The position numbers were made by a program, and so were the translations under genes. Below the pieces are notes generated by a model. That model was not told the origin of the DNA, ran no database searches, and saw only the letters and a list, made by a program, of their open reading frames with translations. DNA of 64,000 nt from Argentina anserina (taxonomy: Eukaryota > Streptophyta > Magnoliopsida > Rosales > Rosaceae): assembly GCF_933775445.1 (NCBI RefSeq), contig NC_065874.1:26110501-26174500 (forward strand). The letters are read 5' to 3'. Each line of letters begins with the position of its first letter. Within the stretch, counting starts at the first letter, position 1. This document shows positions 24,043 to 36,126 of the stretch, piece by piece.

Positions 24043-25849
24043 TGATATGAGCACTTTGTGCGACGTTCTTAACACGTTTTTACCTCTATTTGTAATTTGC
24101 TTAGCCCTTATTGTTGTACTATTGAGTCATTGAGTCGTAGTAAGAGTCTTGGGCGGTATTGGATGCATTTTTGTGCTTACATGAGTTAAAAACGCAGAAT
24201 TGGTCTAGAGTCCTAGTTTGAGTATGAATCCTTGTAGGACTAGGAAACCTATTTGGATTAGGAGTCTTCATCTTTCTACGTTTTGGTCGCATTGTCGATA
24301 TTTTGAGAGTCCTTCTTGCACTAGGAATCCTTGTTAGGTTTCGAAACTAATTATCTCTTACTTATGATTTTATTTTCTGATTTTCAGATTGAATTTAAGA
24401 GATAATACTAGAGAAAAACAAGAGAAGCCATGCACATGGAGTCCTATCACCAACAAGTCATGCAACAATTAAATAGAAGAGGTAAAAAAAAGTTGAGAGA
24501 ATTAAGAGATGAAGTCCTTGCCGTGGGAAAAAGAAAAGAAGAAGGAAGAAATAAATGTGAAGATTAATTAAGTGAAAAGAAGAGAGATTGAGCCATGCAT
24601 ATGCAACCTAAAAGCTAGAATATGATCATTAAGGAATAAAACATTGCATGATTTTGGGAATAAAGCATGACATGATTTAGGTAATAAAACATGGCATGAT
24701 TTAAGGGATTAAAGCATGACATTATAATAGGAAGAAATATGCAACATCAAAGTTCAAACCATGCAAGCTACCCTCCATCTTTCCTCTATATATACATGGT
24801 TTCACCTCTCAAATAATATCACTTCTCCTTAGAATTCAATAGCCAAACCTTTGCCAAAATACTACCTCAAACATCCTTCACCAAAACGGCAAGACGTTCT
24901 CCCTCATATACCAATTCCATCTCCACCGAACCATTGAAGACACACCTCCAAGGTTCCTACAACGTGTGATTCTCGCAACTCTTCTTCATGGGTTTGTTCG
25001 TTTTTGATTTTCTACAATACTTTGTCTATGAAGATTGTAGTATGATGTTTGTGTGGGATTATTGTTTTGTATTAAGAATCGAAATTTTCAGATTGTTTTA
25101 TTTGATTTTTGCCGAATTAATGGTTTCCTATAATTATTGAGTTTGTATTTATATTGTTGTGTTATAATCATCTTTCTCATACTTTTAGATAATTTGCAGA
25201 TATGTGCATATGAATTTAGTGCTTGGATGCAGTTCCTAAGATTGTGTTTGAGTGCTAGATTCATCAACCATATTGACACAAATCGAATCATGTCCTAAGT
25301 AGGTTCGGTTTGTGTTTATTAAAGTGGTAAAAATTTTGAAAATTTTCATGTGAAACCATGGTGGGTGACGCCATACATGAAACATGTCTCCAACAAAGAT
25401 TTGGTGCGTAAATGTAATCTTATTTGATTTATACTCCAAGTGTTATTGAATTTGATTGCATGCAAATTTAGATTAGGCCATAAGTCAATCTAAATATTAA
25501 ATGAAATCTTGCATGACTAGATGATCCCCTAAGGCTCTAATTGTATTGGTGTCTAAAAAAAATATGTAATTGGTCGAATTTGAATGTATGATAGGTTCGA
25601 ACTTGTAATTATGTGGTGTAATGGTAAATTTGGTTTAAGTTTGTTAAAGAGAAGTCGATCATGTAAATAGTAATTTAGGATTTATTTTCATTAGTAGTTA
25701 ATAATCAATCTCAAACCCCCTCATTATTCGATAACACTAAAAGTTTAGAGTTCCATTCAATTCCCCGGACTGAACGATCACTGCTTATTCTATACTAACA
25801 AGGATATTTTACGGGGTTTATTATAAACGTTTTAATTAACGCTCTATCA
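24043..25849 (+). repeat. Probable solo LTR of a Ty3/gypsy-type element
   Basis: The segment begins TGATA and ends TATCA, giving a 5-bp inverted LTR terminus. The flanking pentamers TCTTT and TCTTC match at four of five bases, as expected for an old target duplication. A TATATATA core lies at about 24785, consistent with an LTR promoter. Start and end sequences resemble long plant gypsy LTRs (Tat/Athila group) from memory. No primer-binding site follows and no coding sequence adjoins, so it would be a solo LTR. The plus orientation is inferred from the TATA box. Confidence 0.5.
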
Positions 25850-25992
25850 TCTTCTTTTTTTAGAATAGAGGAATGCCGATATTGATCAAATAAACCATAT
25901 GAAGAATCCAGTTGATGGGTTCCAGGGAATTATATCTCTATCTTTATCACCAACGATTGCAAGAACCAAACCATTGCACGAGCACAATAGTT

Positions 25993-26825
25993 TAGGGGTG
26001 GGCATAAAAAGCCGAATCCTGATCATGTCCTGAAATTTATAGGGACGGGATGAGACGAAAGTCTAAAAACGTATGTCCCGTCCCCTCCCGTTTCATAATA
26101 GTGGGACGAGACGTGGGACGAATAATTTCTATCCCGCTTCGTCTCGTTCAGTCCCGCTTTAAATTTCATTTGAATTTTAACCATCAACTATTTCATCATC
26201 ATCATACATTTATAATTTATGAGAACATCTTAGATGCATTTGATAAGGAAATGACTAACTTCAAATAATGAATCTTGGATCTTGATTCATTTCCTAAAAA
26301 TAAATAAGTCATGGTTAATTTTCTCATTAATATATATGGTTCGAGTTATATGATATAAATAAAGACGATTTTTATATTGAAAATTTCTATGAACTTAGCA
26401 ATCGAAACCTATATAATCTTATATACAATATATAATTATATATGTTTCTCTTGTATGATAACACTAGAATTTTTATGTACAATATATATAACGCTATAAT
26501 TTGAATGATTAATTTAATTTTATAATAATTAAACTCATGGTATCGAAGTAGATGATGAAGAATATTTGGAACAATATATATGTTAATTTCTTCTATTACA
26601 ATAATTGGTACTAAAATTTTATTAATAGTAAATTAAGTATTTATTATTTAAAGTCCGAGAAGGTGGGATATGCCTGATCCCATCCCGATCCCGACGGGAT
26701 TGATTTCGGGTGGGACGAACTTTTAAAAACACAAATCCCGTCCTGATCCCGTCCCGAACTTAATAAGTGGGACGAGACGTGGGATTAGCCTCATCTCGTC
26801 TCATCCCGTCATGTGCCCACTCCTA
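25993..26825. mobile_element. Second hAT-type MITE, GGGACGGGAT-rich
   Basis: Left end TAGGGGTGGGCA and the complement of the right end, TAGGAGTGGGCA, form the terminal inverted repeats. Flanking octamers CAATAGTT and TAATAGTT match at 7 of 8 positions. Subterminal regions carry multiple GGGACGAGAC and CCCGTCCCGA motifs, while the centre is AT-rich and non-coding. It is a different family from the element at 23104 but uses similar ends. Confidence 0.8.
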
Positions 26826-26833
26826 TAATAGTT

Positions 26834-27690
26834 TGATACAACGACCAGATTGCCTGAATGGGCATATAAGCTCTCTCGACGAAGAAGAAGGCGTGTTAAA
26901 GTCTAGGGATTCGAATCCAGATTTGGAGAATGGTGAGAAGATGAGGAGTCTGTAACTCAGTGTTTGCTGCTGAGAAGCTATCTGAAAATGCGATTTAGCG
27001 AATTGTGGGTCAGACAATATGAAGAACTTCCAACGCTTCAAAACGCATGTGAAGCGAATAAGGGACTTGATCGGCAGCCAGCCTCTCCAGGATTTTCACT
27101 ATCACATCTTCTGGTAAGTAAGTCAACATTAGCAACACTTATTCTGCGTTTTCGGGGAGTGCAGACAGGGGATTGCGGGCGATCTCGGCAGCTAGGGTTT
27201 CAGGGTCTTATAGTCACGTTATTTATTTTTTTAATTGAGAATGAATGGATTATTTTTTATTACGTTATTTTAACGTGCGAATATTTTATATTAGGAGCTA
27301 TATAATATAATAGAAAATTACTTAGTGGTACTAGACCACATTTGAATTAACTGAAAACTCATTTTTCATATTTCTTATATAAATTAGGACATAAGCACAA
27401 GCCCAAGCTCAAATAATAAGTAAAAAAAACTGATTAATTAATTAATGTAAAAATATCCAAAATATTATTATTTTCGTGAAAATTAACAAATGTCACTATT
27501 AGATCTAACAAATTTCTTTCTCCTCATTTTTTAGTTTTTTTTTCCGGGAAATTTAAGTTTTCCGGCCAAACCACCGGCAATTTGAAGGTGCGCCAATATA
27601 TAAAGTTATTCCTTATGTCATGAGCTTTCATTTAAATACCATATTGCATATGTTTTGAGAAATTTTGAAATTTTGAATTTTGCTCACCAA
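26834..27690. other. Intergenic DNA with an unassigned open frame
   Basis: A frame at 26964-27305 (plus) has no recognisable domain and an AT-rich tail. No gene is called. GATTCGAATCC at 26908-26918 resembles a pol III B box but has no matching A box or acceptor stem. Confidence 0.3.
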
Positions 27691-27714
27691 AAACCACAGT
27701 AATAGTAAGTTTCT

Positions 27715-27925
27715 CAGTCGACAGTAGTATCTAGATTTATAGTCGACAGTATCAGGTACCTTCCAAGTCGACAGTAGCAGTTAGATTCATAGTCGACAGT
27801 AGCCTGTACCTTCCAAGTCGACAATAGCAAGTGTCTTCCAAGTCGACAGTAACAACTAGTTTTTAACTCGACAGTAGAAGTTAGTTTTTACAATCGACAG
27901 TAGCAGATAACCTCTCCAATGATAG
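27715..27925. repeat. Minisatellite of about 25-28 bp units centred on GTCGACAGTA
   Basis: Eight or more diverged units each contain GTCGACAGTA (or TCGACAGTA/TCGACAATA) followed by a variable 15-18 bp AT-rich spacer such as GCAGTTAGATTCATA or CCTGTACCTTCCAA. Spacing is fairly regular. It is not coding. Confidence 0.8.
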
Positions 27926-27929
27926 TAGC

Positions 27930-29256
27930 AAACATTATTAGTCAAAGATGGGTAAAAATGTAAATTTTTATGACATGTGGCAACTTACCATTATTTGATC
28001 ATTATTTGTAAATTTTGGTCTTTATTTACTTTATCAAATTAAATAGTCAGTTATTTGTAAACTAAATTATTGTCTGATACTTTGAGTAATTTGTTAATAA
28101 TATAAACACTAGTAGGTCTACAATTCCTAATAAGGTTAGGAAACTCCCCAACCAGAGTTCCAATACTAATGATCGGAGGGACTCGGAGTTCTAGTGCTAG
28201 CGAAGGTCTGGGGTAGTTAGAGAGAGATAGCTAGATCGAGTTTGCGTGTTTTACGAGTTTGTCTCTCTCCAGTTCTGGATATATAACCGGTTGAACGAGA
28301 TTTGTATGCATGGTTGGCGTAGATTTTTATTTCTAGCGGTGAAAACAATCTCCGATCCTCCACACCATGTTGTTGCCACAACCGCACTCCACCAATGTAG
28401 CCCTCCAACCAAGTCGGCAACTCGGCAAGTCCCCACCTCCAGCTAAATCTGCGATAACACCGGCCGCCACCACTGCAGTCCAGTACCGCAGGAATGCCAC
28501 CCTGATATAGCTAGCAATGTTGCTAATGAACTTCATTCATCAGTGACAATTTGAACTGGGAGGAAAATGTACAGTTAGTTGAAGTCTTGTCTTGAAGATG
28601 AGTAAGGTTAGGTGGTAGAAGAATTTAGTTCTCAAGGATGTCATGGCTCCCAGGCGGTGGTCAAAAACACCAAAGTCCACCTACGTTTCATCAAATTATA
28701 CAAGTGAACAGAGGACCAGAGACTTATACATCCTGTACGTAGCAGTAATCAATGGACAATACCCTAATTATACAAGTGCATTTCGGAATTGGGAGATGGG
28801 TGCAAATGAAGTTGGGAAGCTAACGACAGCACCCTATTTAGTTCAAATTTGCTGTGTTTGTAAACCTTGAAGTCTGAACATATAGATATTTGCCGATAAC
28901 CATATATATTCTTGAACTGTGCGTGTGTAGTGTGTACTGAGAGGTTGGCTATTGACATTTCACAAAATCGACAACCAACAAAGGATAAAGGATTTAACTG
29001 AAATCAATAGCCTGTGTTATGAGATATAATTTGCACCATCTAACAAAATGTCTAAACCCTAATCTTTTGGATTATTAATGGGAGAATTACACTGTAGTTT
29101 TGTATACTAGGTGAAGAACATTTTACACGAATCTTTCTATGCTCCTGTCACCATGTAATCATGTATTAATTTTAACTATGAGAACTTAGGAAACAACATA
29201 TAGAGGACGACCTTCCTCTTATTCCCCTGTGTGCATTAGCATTTTTCAGCTTTTAC
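27930..29256. other. Intergenic DNA 3' of the HDS gene
   Basis: Mixed-composition sequence with short unsupported frames on both strands (for example around 28217-28540). The last few hundred bases probably include the HDS 3' UTR. No element or RNA gene was recognised. Confidence 0.35.
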
Positions 29257-32200
29257 TCACTCTTCTACAGGAGGTTCAACCCAGCGACCATGATCTTTTA
29301 TAAGCTGGATCAAGGCATCAGTTGCATGCTCCATCTCTATTGCACGCTTCACCACGGTCTGACACAAAATTCAATTTCATATCAAGTTCACTTCGATTGA
29401 AGAGTCCAAAATAAAAATGATTATGACTAATATGAAATGGAAAAGTATCATCTTCTGTATGCAATTGCAACAAAATATCTATATTGCAAGATGGAAAGTA
29501 TTACCTTCCCGACATAAAGGTCTATCTTCCCAGGAGCCCCACCAACATACCCAAAGTCTGCATCAGCCATCTCCCCAGGTCCGTTTACGATGCAACCCAT
29601 GATTGCGATCTAACAAAGGAAATAGATTATAAACTACATGTCCATCTGCGTTACTAAAACTTTAAGTTGTTCAGTAAGGATCATTTAGCCAGAGAGGAAA
29701 GAGTTAGGTGATTACTGAAACACCAGGCAAGTGTGATGTTTTCTCTCGTATTTGTGCACTAATTTCTTGGAGGTCAAACAACGTTCTTCCGCATGATGGG
29801 CATGAGACATACTCCTGAAATGAGGTTTATGCGTGCACAGTGGTTAATCAAACCATCATTCTTTTTATTATATGCCCAATTCTAATTTACTCAAAAAGAG
29901 AAGTCGTACCGTCTTTGTGTTCCGCATTCTACAACCTTGTAGCAAATTGAAAGATGTGTTTCTAATGAACTCAAAATCCTTGTCCGGGGCTTCTAATAGG
30001 AGGCCATCTCCGAGCCCATCTACTAGAAGAGCTCCTGCATTGGTACCAGCACCAATAACCAAGTCATCCCTGCATGAGTTGGGATTAAGCCACACGTGCT
30101 ATCAACATAATATTCTGACAAAAGGGAAGAGAGTGACTTGTAATTACCTGTGTATCCCAGTTGGAAACTGAATATGGTGTATTACAGGAAAGTTTAGGCC
30201 ATTATCTCCCAAGTACTCAAATAGCCTACAATAGTGTAAACATACCATGTCAAAAGTGTGAACGAAACATAAGGATTATGAATGGGCACTTGTAATGAAA
30301 GTAAAGAATATTCTTCATTGATGAGGTGTCTAGGACCATGGCAGCCTTAACATCGCAATTTTTATCTCAATATGATTTAATAGAAATGTTTACAATTTGT
30401 ACCTCCTTGCTGCATGCACTCGGCTGATTTTTTCTTCACTGTATGGCAGGTCATGGAGAAGCATTATAACATCCAGGCCTTTGATAAGTTCCAGAACTTC
30501 ATAGGGTTCATCACCACGTACCGAGACAACCAAGCGTGTACCTGGGGTAGTCAGTTGACATGATATGAATTGCAAGTTTTACATCAGCAGCAGTCTTCTC
30601 CCTAATAGAAAGCCTTTCATATCTCTATATATAACTAGAGTACTAGACCCTCTTAGCTATCAGATGACATCAAAGGCCAAACATTTATTTATGCAGTACT
30701 ATGATAAGTTGATAACATCAAATTAATTAAGCATCAGCACTCAAAAAATCTGTAACAAACTGTACCTTCTGGCAAAAGCTTGTATGCACCAGTTGATAAT
30801 TCCTTCGTATTTACCAGAACCATGGCATTTAGCAATGGTTTTGTGAGCTGCTCTGATAATGGTGTTATAACACCCATACTTATATCTATCAACCTTTTGA
30901 GAGCTAGGCGCTGATCACAATATAAAGAATGTTATCACATCATTCCCATTTTAACAATATGAACAAGATATTCAACATTAAATCACAATGTGTAGGTGGG
31001 AGGGTGTCAGTGTGCGTGCGCAACTAGAAATAATAAAAAGTTTAGTGGAGTTCTCACAGAATGATCATCGTCAACAGGTGGTAGCTGTCTCAATAAGATT
31101 GAATCCACTGTTGCAAGATCCTGCACCAACAAAATTAACACGTGAATGATTGTGGTAATTTTGATATTGTGGAATCTCAAACGCTAATATTTGTAAACTG
31201 GACCTTAAATGGCATGCCAACGACAAGTTTTGCAGCAAGTGACTTGTACAGAAGCTCTGGTGTCTATAAACAAGGCAAAAGGTTAACGTAATTCTCAAAT
31301 ATTAGGAAACATTTTAATACCTACTCCTCTTTCTTACTGAAAGGGACGGATAAAATAGGAGATAGTATGATATTATTGTCAATTACACCTTCAACTGATC
31401 AAGGGAGACTGACATCAGAACTGAGCCATCACGATGGAGGACCCCTCTATAATCCACCTCATCACCCTGTGTTTTTTATTTGTATTAAAATATCAGTTAA
31501 GACAACATCGAAAAAAAAATATCAGATGAGAGAAACATTACAAGGCAGCAAGTAAACCTATATCAAGTTCATAGAGACTGACCTCCTTTTGCAATGGCAG
31601 TTGACCAGATCGCCGCTCAAAGTCAAAGTAATGTCGGTGTTTCTCTTCAAATGGAGCCTGATACAGGTCAAGCCATTAAGAAAACTGATGAGTTTCCATT
31701 ATTTAATTTAAAGGAGGGAGGAAGGAAGTTCTTTACAAGACTGGAAGTCATAGAATCCTACCACTCCTTGCTGGAGATTAGCTGCTCTCATACCAAGATT
31801 GGCCAATCTTTTGCAGGGATCTATCTCCTCCTCGGGTGCTTCAGTAAGTGAAACCCTAATTGTATCACCCAAACCATCCTGCATAAACATCTTTAAAGTC
31901 AGCTACTACCATAGATATCATATCACTGGAACATAACCCAGGATAATCCCATTGAGTTGATGTATTTAAATAAACCATTGACCTAAACACATCACTAAAC
32001 TCTCCACAATCCGCCATTCTGGTCAAGATATGAATCATACCTGAAGAAGGGTGCCGATACCAATAGCAGATTTCATCCGTCCATCCTCACCTTCTCCAGC
32101 TTCAGTAACACCCAAGTGTAATGGATAATCCCAGCCTTGAACATACATTTCAGCCACAAGAAGACGATAAGCTTGTACCATTATAACCGGATTGCTTGCT

Positions 32201-34897
32201 TTCATTGAAAAAACAAAGTTATGATAGTCCAACTTCCTACAGATCCTCGCAAATTCAAATGCTGATTCCACCTGTTCGACAAATGTCACACAGATGACAC
32301 CAAATAAGATTGTAGTTCAATCAAACAAGCTTGTAGTAATTTCAGCAAAAGACAGAATATCTTGCTCACCATTCCTCTAGGTGAATCTCCATAATAGCTC
32401 ATTATACGATCTGAAAGACTCCCATGGTTTGTGCCAATACGCATTGCTCTTCCATACTTCTTGCATTTTTCAACCAATGGAGTAAAGACCTGATTAAGCA
32501 AGAAAAATAAAATTTAAATACAATAACAAGAACTGAATGCAAGCAAATGCATATTGGTCATATCTGATTATGATATATCCCTTATCATGGAGCAAGTTTA
32601 TTATAGATAGAACAGATTTTGGCAAATCTGAAGCAAGCTGAGGTGCGATGCGGAGTCACGAATGAGAAATTATTAGTTTGTGAATTCACATAACCCACAG
32701 ACGTACCATCTGATCATTGAAATCCCCACTTCATCTACACTGACAATATGTGATGTCAATATGAAGCATCATTTTACTTGACAATACAGCAACACGGGTT
32801 TATATAGTTTGTAAAATGACTTGCTTCTTATTTTTTTAAGCTAAGCTAGGTGAATCACTAAGCCACCTTATGTGGTAGTTAATGTGGCAAATCCACATCA
32901 TCTTATAATATTTATGATTTGTCTGATAGTTGATGTGACTCTGCCATACCAGCTGCCACATAAAGTGGTCACGAGGTGGCATGCCAAAAGGTTATTCAGC
33001 TTGCATTCCCTCATATATACGCACAAGGAATACAATCTTGTAATCATGCATATAAGAAGAGACCATAAATGTATGGATTTCAACCTGCTCAATGTGCTCA
33101 AGCTCTTTCTCATAGTCTTCTTCAGTGTATTCTAACTTTTCAAATTGTGCGCGTCGATCAGCTGCAATGAAAGACCTCAATGAATCCAACTCTTGCCAAA
33201 AACATAAACTGTTACATAGTGAGCTGTATACCAAAATTTCCGGGGTTGACACGAATTTTGTCAAAGCATTCAGCAACTCGCAATGCAACAGAAGGAGCAA
33301 AATGAATATCAGCCACCAGAGGTATATCGTAACTGCGCACACAGATTACAACATAGTCAATCCCCATACAATGTATAAAGTAGATTCTAAAACCAAACAA
33401 AATAAGATAAATCAGGCCTACTTTTTCTGCAGCAGGGAATTTTTAATCTCAAAACAAGCATCTGCTTCTTTCTTGCCTTGAACAGTTATTCGAACAATAT
33501 CTGCACCCATGTCTGCTATTCGCATCACCTATCAACAGAACAGTCATTTTAATATATTGCAGGTATGCAACTATTTTAAGACTTAACTGATATAGTTGCA
33601 TTTCTTCTCTAGAGCTGAAAATTTAAACAACTACCACTGAAACATAGTTAAGTCTACATTTATAAAAAAATAAAAATATTGTTTGGCAAAGCCAATAATG
33701 TCATGCGAAATTATGGTTTCAAACTTTCAATCTGATCTTATCTTTAAGTCTTCAACGGTGAAACTTAATATTTTCCCATTATCATCTTTTAGTAAATCTA
33801 AACTAATGACAAAGGCATTTGACAATTCATACAAGATTTGGAATTGAAGGAAGGAACAGAAATCCGACTAGCAGAGTACCCAAAAGATGAGATTATACCA
33901 TATCACTCATACACAGAGTTTGCTCAAAACTAAGTAGCTCCACTTACCTCTTCAACTGTGGCAGATACATCCTTTGTGTCACTTGTTGTCATGGTTTGAA
34001 TCCTTATGGGATGCTCACTTCCCATAGCAACATTTCCGACCATCACTGTCCTTGTCTTTCTTCTGACAGTTTTGTGTATGGATTCACAATACTTTTGTCT
34101 AGGAACTACATTAAAGACCAAAAGCGATTAAAAATTGATAAGATTGAAGAATCCCATCGAGGTAGAAAGAAATACATTGTAATGCTGATATCCACTACCA
34201 ATTACATCTTATCTGCTTTACTCAAATGCACAGAAAAGTATTAAGGCAACCACTCCTGACATGCTAAATTCAACTGAGATGAACATATCAGCCATTATTA
34301 ACTAGGTGAGGCTTAGTTCAACAAATCTAGTGCAATTTGGTCCACTTGAAGCAAGACTTGTACTCTTCAGTACGTTTTGGAAGTTGCTATGTAGTTTATT
34401 TTAGAGAGATACCCAATAGAGGCAAGCTTTTACTCCAGCGTTGGTGAATCATTGACCATTCACGGACTTACAATCGACTAGTAATAACTAAAATTACTTC
34501 TCATTCAGCATTTCTAGGGAAGCCAGGAAGCAAACCAAAGAAAATATACGGCTTGATCACTGGATATATGCTTGTCCTATCCTCCAAATTATCAGCTATC
34601 AAAAATGGTTTGATGTTTTAAAACACAACAACATGCACTAAAACAAAGGCTCCAATTCGTACTAATTGATCATGAGAGAGTTTAACAACCTAACAAAGGG
34701 CTGCCTTCAGATGCAGGCTTCATTTCAGCAATATCTGATCCAGAATTCGAGTTCCTTATCACTGAAATTATAGTTCTCCCAGACTTAATTCGCTTCAAAT
34801 CAGAAAGCCTCACAAAATCCATGCTTTTAGTGAACCCCAATCTTGTCTCAGTGCTTTTCAGGCCCGTAAAGGAAGCCGGCACAGCTCCTGTAGCCAT
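29257..34897 (-). CDS. HDS: 4-hydroxy-3-methylbut-2-enyl diphosphate synthase (HDS/IspG), chloroplast
   Basis: The enzyme converts MEcPP to HMBPP in the plastid MEP pathway of isoprenoid synthesis. Nineteen exons, in transcript order, are 34897-34690, 34105-33948, 33528-33422, 33332-33232, 33161-33085, 32489-32370, 32271-32041, 31878-31762, 31657-31583, 31466-31389, 31263-31204, 31120-31058, 30910-30766, 30541-30403, 30225-30148, 30069-29910, 29814-29716, 29609-29505 and 29358-29257. All junctions are GT-AG and phases agree, giving 740 residues, the usual plant length. A transit peptide (~1-70) precedes the TIM-barrel domain, a plant-specific insertion, and a C-terminal domain whose CPSC (Cys644, Cys647), Cys678 and Glu685 fit the [4Fe-4S] ligands. 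Upstream, a 5'-UTR intron is likely: donor at 35377 and acceptor CAG ending at 34900, two bases before the ATG. The gene appears intact. Confidence 0.95.
32862..32985. repeat. Imperfect inverted repeat in HDS intron 5
   Basis: Arms beginning GCCACCTTATGTGGTAGTT and, on the other strand, GCCACCTCGTGACCACTTT form an imperfect ~120-bp hairpin inside the 595-bp intron. It may be a small MITE remnant. Confidence 0.45.
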
Positions 34898-34899
34898 TT

Positions 34900-35377
34900 C
34901 TGCAACACCAAAGCTTTTACCTTCACAAATTCCAAAGCTCCCAAAAAGTCAGTGAACTCATAATTTCATATTATCAAACTAAGACAAAAATTCGACAATA
35001 TCTCATCTTCTTTGGTTACGTGTTAATATTCCCAAATCCCAGAAAATTAACAACATAATTTCAAAAACTTAAGAATTTAAAATTTTGATCTTTCTCTTAT
35101 TCAAAACAAAAATCTGATCTTCCTCAATGAAAGTTCATCTTTCCCAGGAAATCAAACACCAAACTGATTTTACAACAACTATGATCTCCCTCTTGTGGGT
35201 GAATTCACATAAGACTATAGAACTAAAACATGAAACCAGAAAAACTACCTCGAATGAGTTAAACTCAAACTATGCAAACCCAACAAAACCAACAACTAGA
35301 AAGAGCTTAAAAAGATGCCCAATTGGTGGACACGTGGATTGTGCGTGTGCTTGTTTTAAGTTCATGGCTCTGCTTAC
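34900..35377 (-). other. Predicted intron in the HDS 5' UTR
   Basis: On the minus strand, CCAAG|GTAAGC at 35378/35377 is a good donor, and TTGCAG ending at 34900 is a good acceptor immediately before AAATGG, the start context of HDS. The first non-coding exon would extend upstream to about 35480. This is predicted from splice signals only. Confidence 0.6.
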
Positions 35378-35479
35378 CTTGGTGTTGGTTCAGACAGGTA
35401 CTGAGAGTGAGAGGAGAAGAAGAAGAAAAAGAAGAAGGCTCTGGATTTTGGGAGGGACAGAAAAACTGGTGGTGGGATT

Positions 35480-36118
35480 GAAGTGAGTTGTCAAAAGAGA
35501 GAGTCTTTCATGTTTCTCAGAGGATTTGGATTTTTGGAAATGCATTTAAATTTTTAGTGGATGAGTTTTGTATTCATGCAAAACGGACAAAGCTGTTCCA
35601 TTTGGTATCTTCTTATTTGGTAATTCTACCATTTTCGGTATCTGAAAAACCACCAGAAAATGCAGTCATTAATTTGGGTGCATGTATTCTTTGCTGTAGT
35701 TTTATATGTTCACATTTTCATGTTCATGGATTCTAATCATTCTATGTATCTAATTCATTCTATGTATCTAATTCATTCACTTAAATAGATAACTAACTTA
35801 AATTGTCATCTCTGTCGTAATAACACTCTGTATGGTATAAGTATCTTATTCATAAATAACATTCTCTTAAATTTAATCTCTCATTTTCTGATTATTTATA
35901 TGTATCAAGGTTAATGACTCCGAAATGAACTTCGATGAAGATTGTAGAAAATGTATTTACGGCCAAAATCAGGCCCAAGGAAGAAATGAAAAAACTTGGA
36001 ATCTAATGGAGAACGTAATGCGAAGATTCTGTTTCTGTCCGCGAAAGACCACTCTCCAATGTCCAAACAAACAAACTCCCGACAGCTTAAGATGCCTAAA
36101 ATCCCAGCTCAGTTGAAG
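35480..36118. other. HDS promoter region and intergenic DNA
   Basis: Sequence upstream of the inferred HDS first exon; no other gene is seen. A short direct repeat, TCTATGTATCTAATTCATTC, occurs twice near 35741-35776. Confidence 0.4.
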
Positions 36119-36126
36119 AGTCCACC

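Noticed and set aside
26900..26925. GATTCGAATCC as a tRNA B box
   Set aside because: No A box, anticodon stem or acceptor stem could be built around it.
27715..27925. Regularly spaced repeats resembling a CRISPR array
   Set aside because: Units are short and diverged and the DNA is a plant nuclear genome; a minisatellite explains it.
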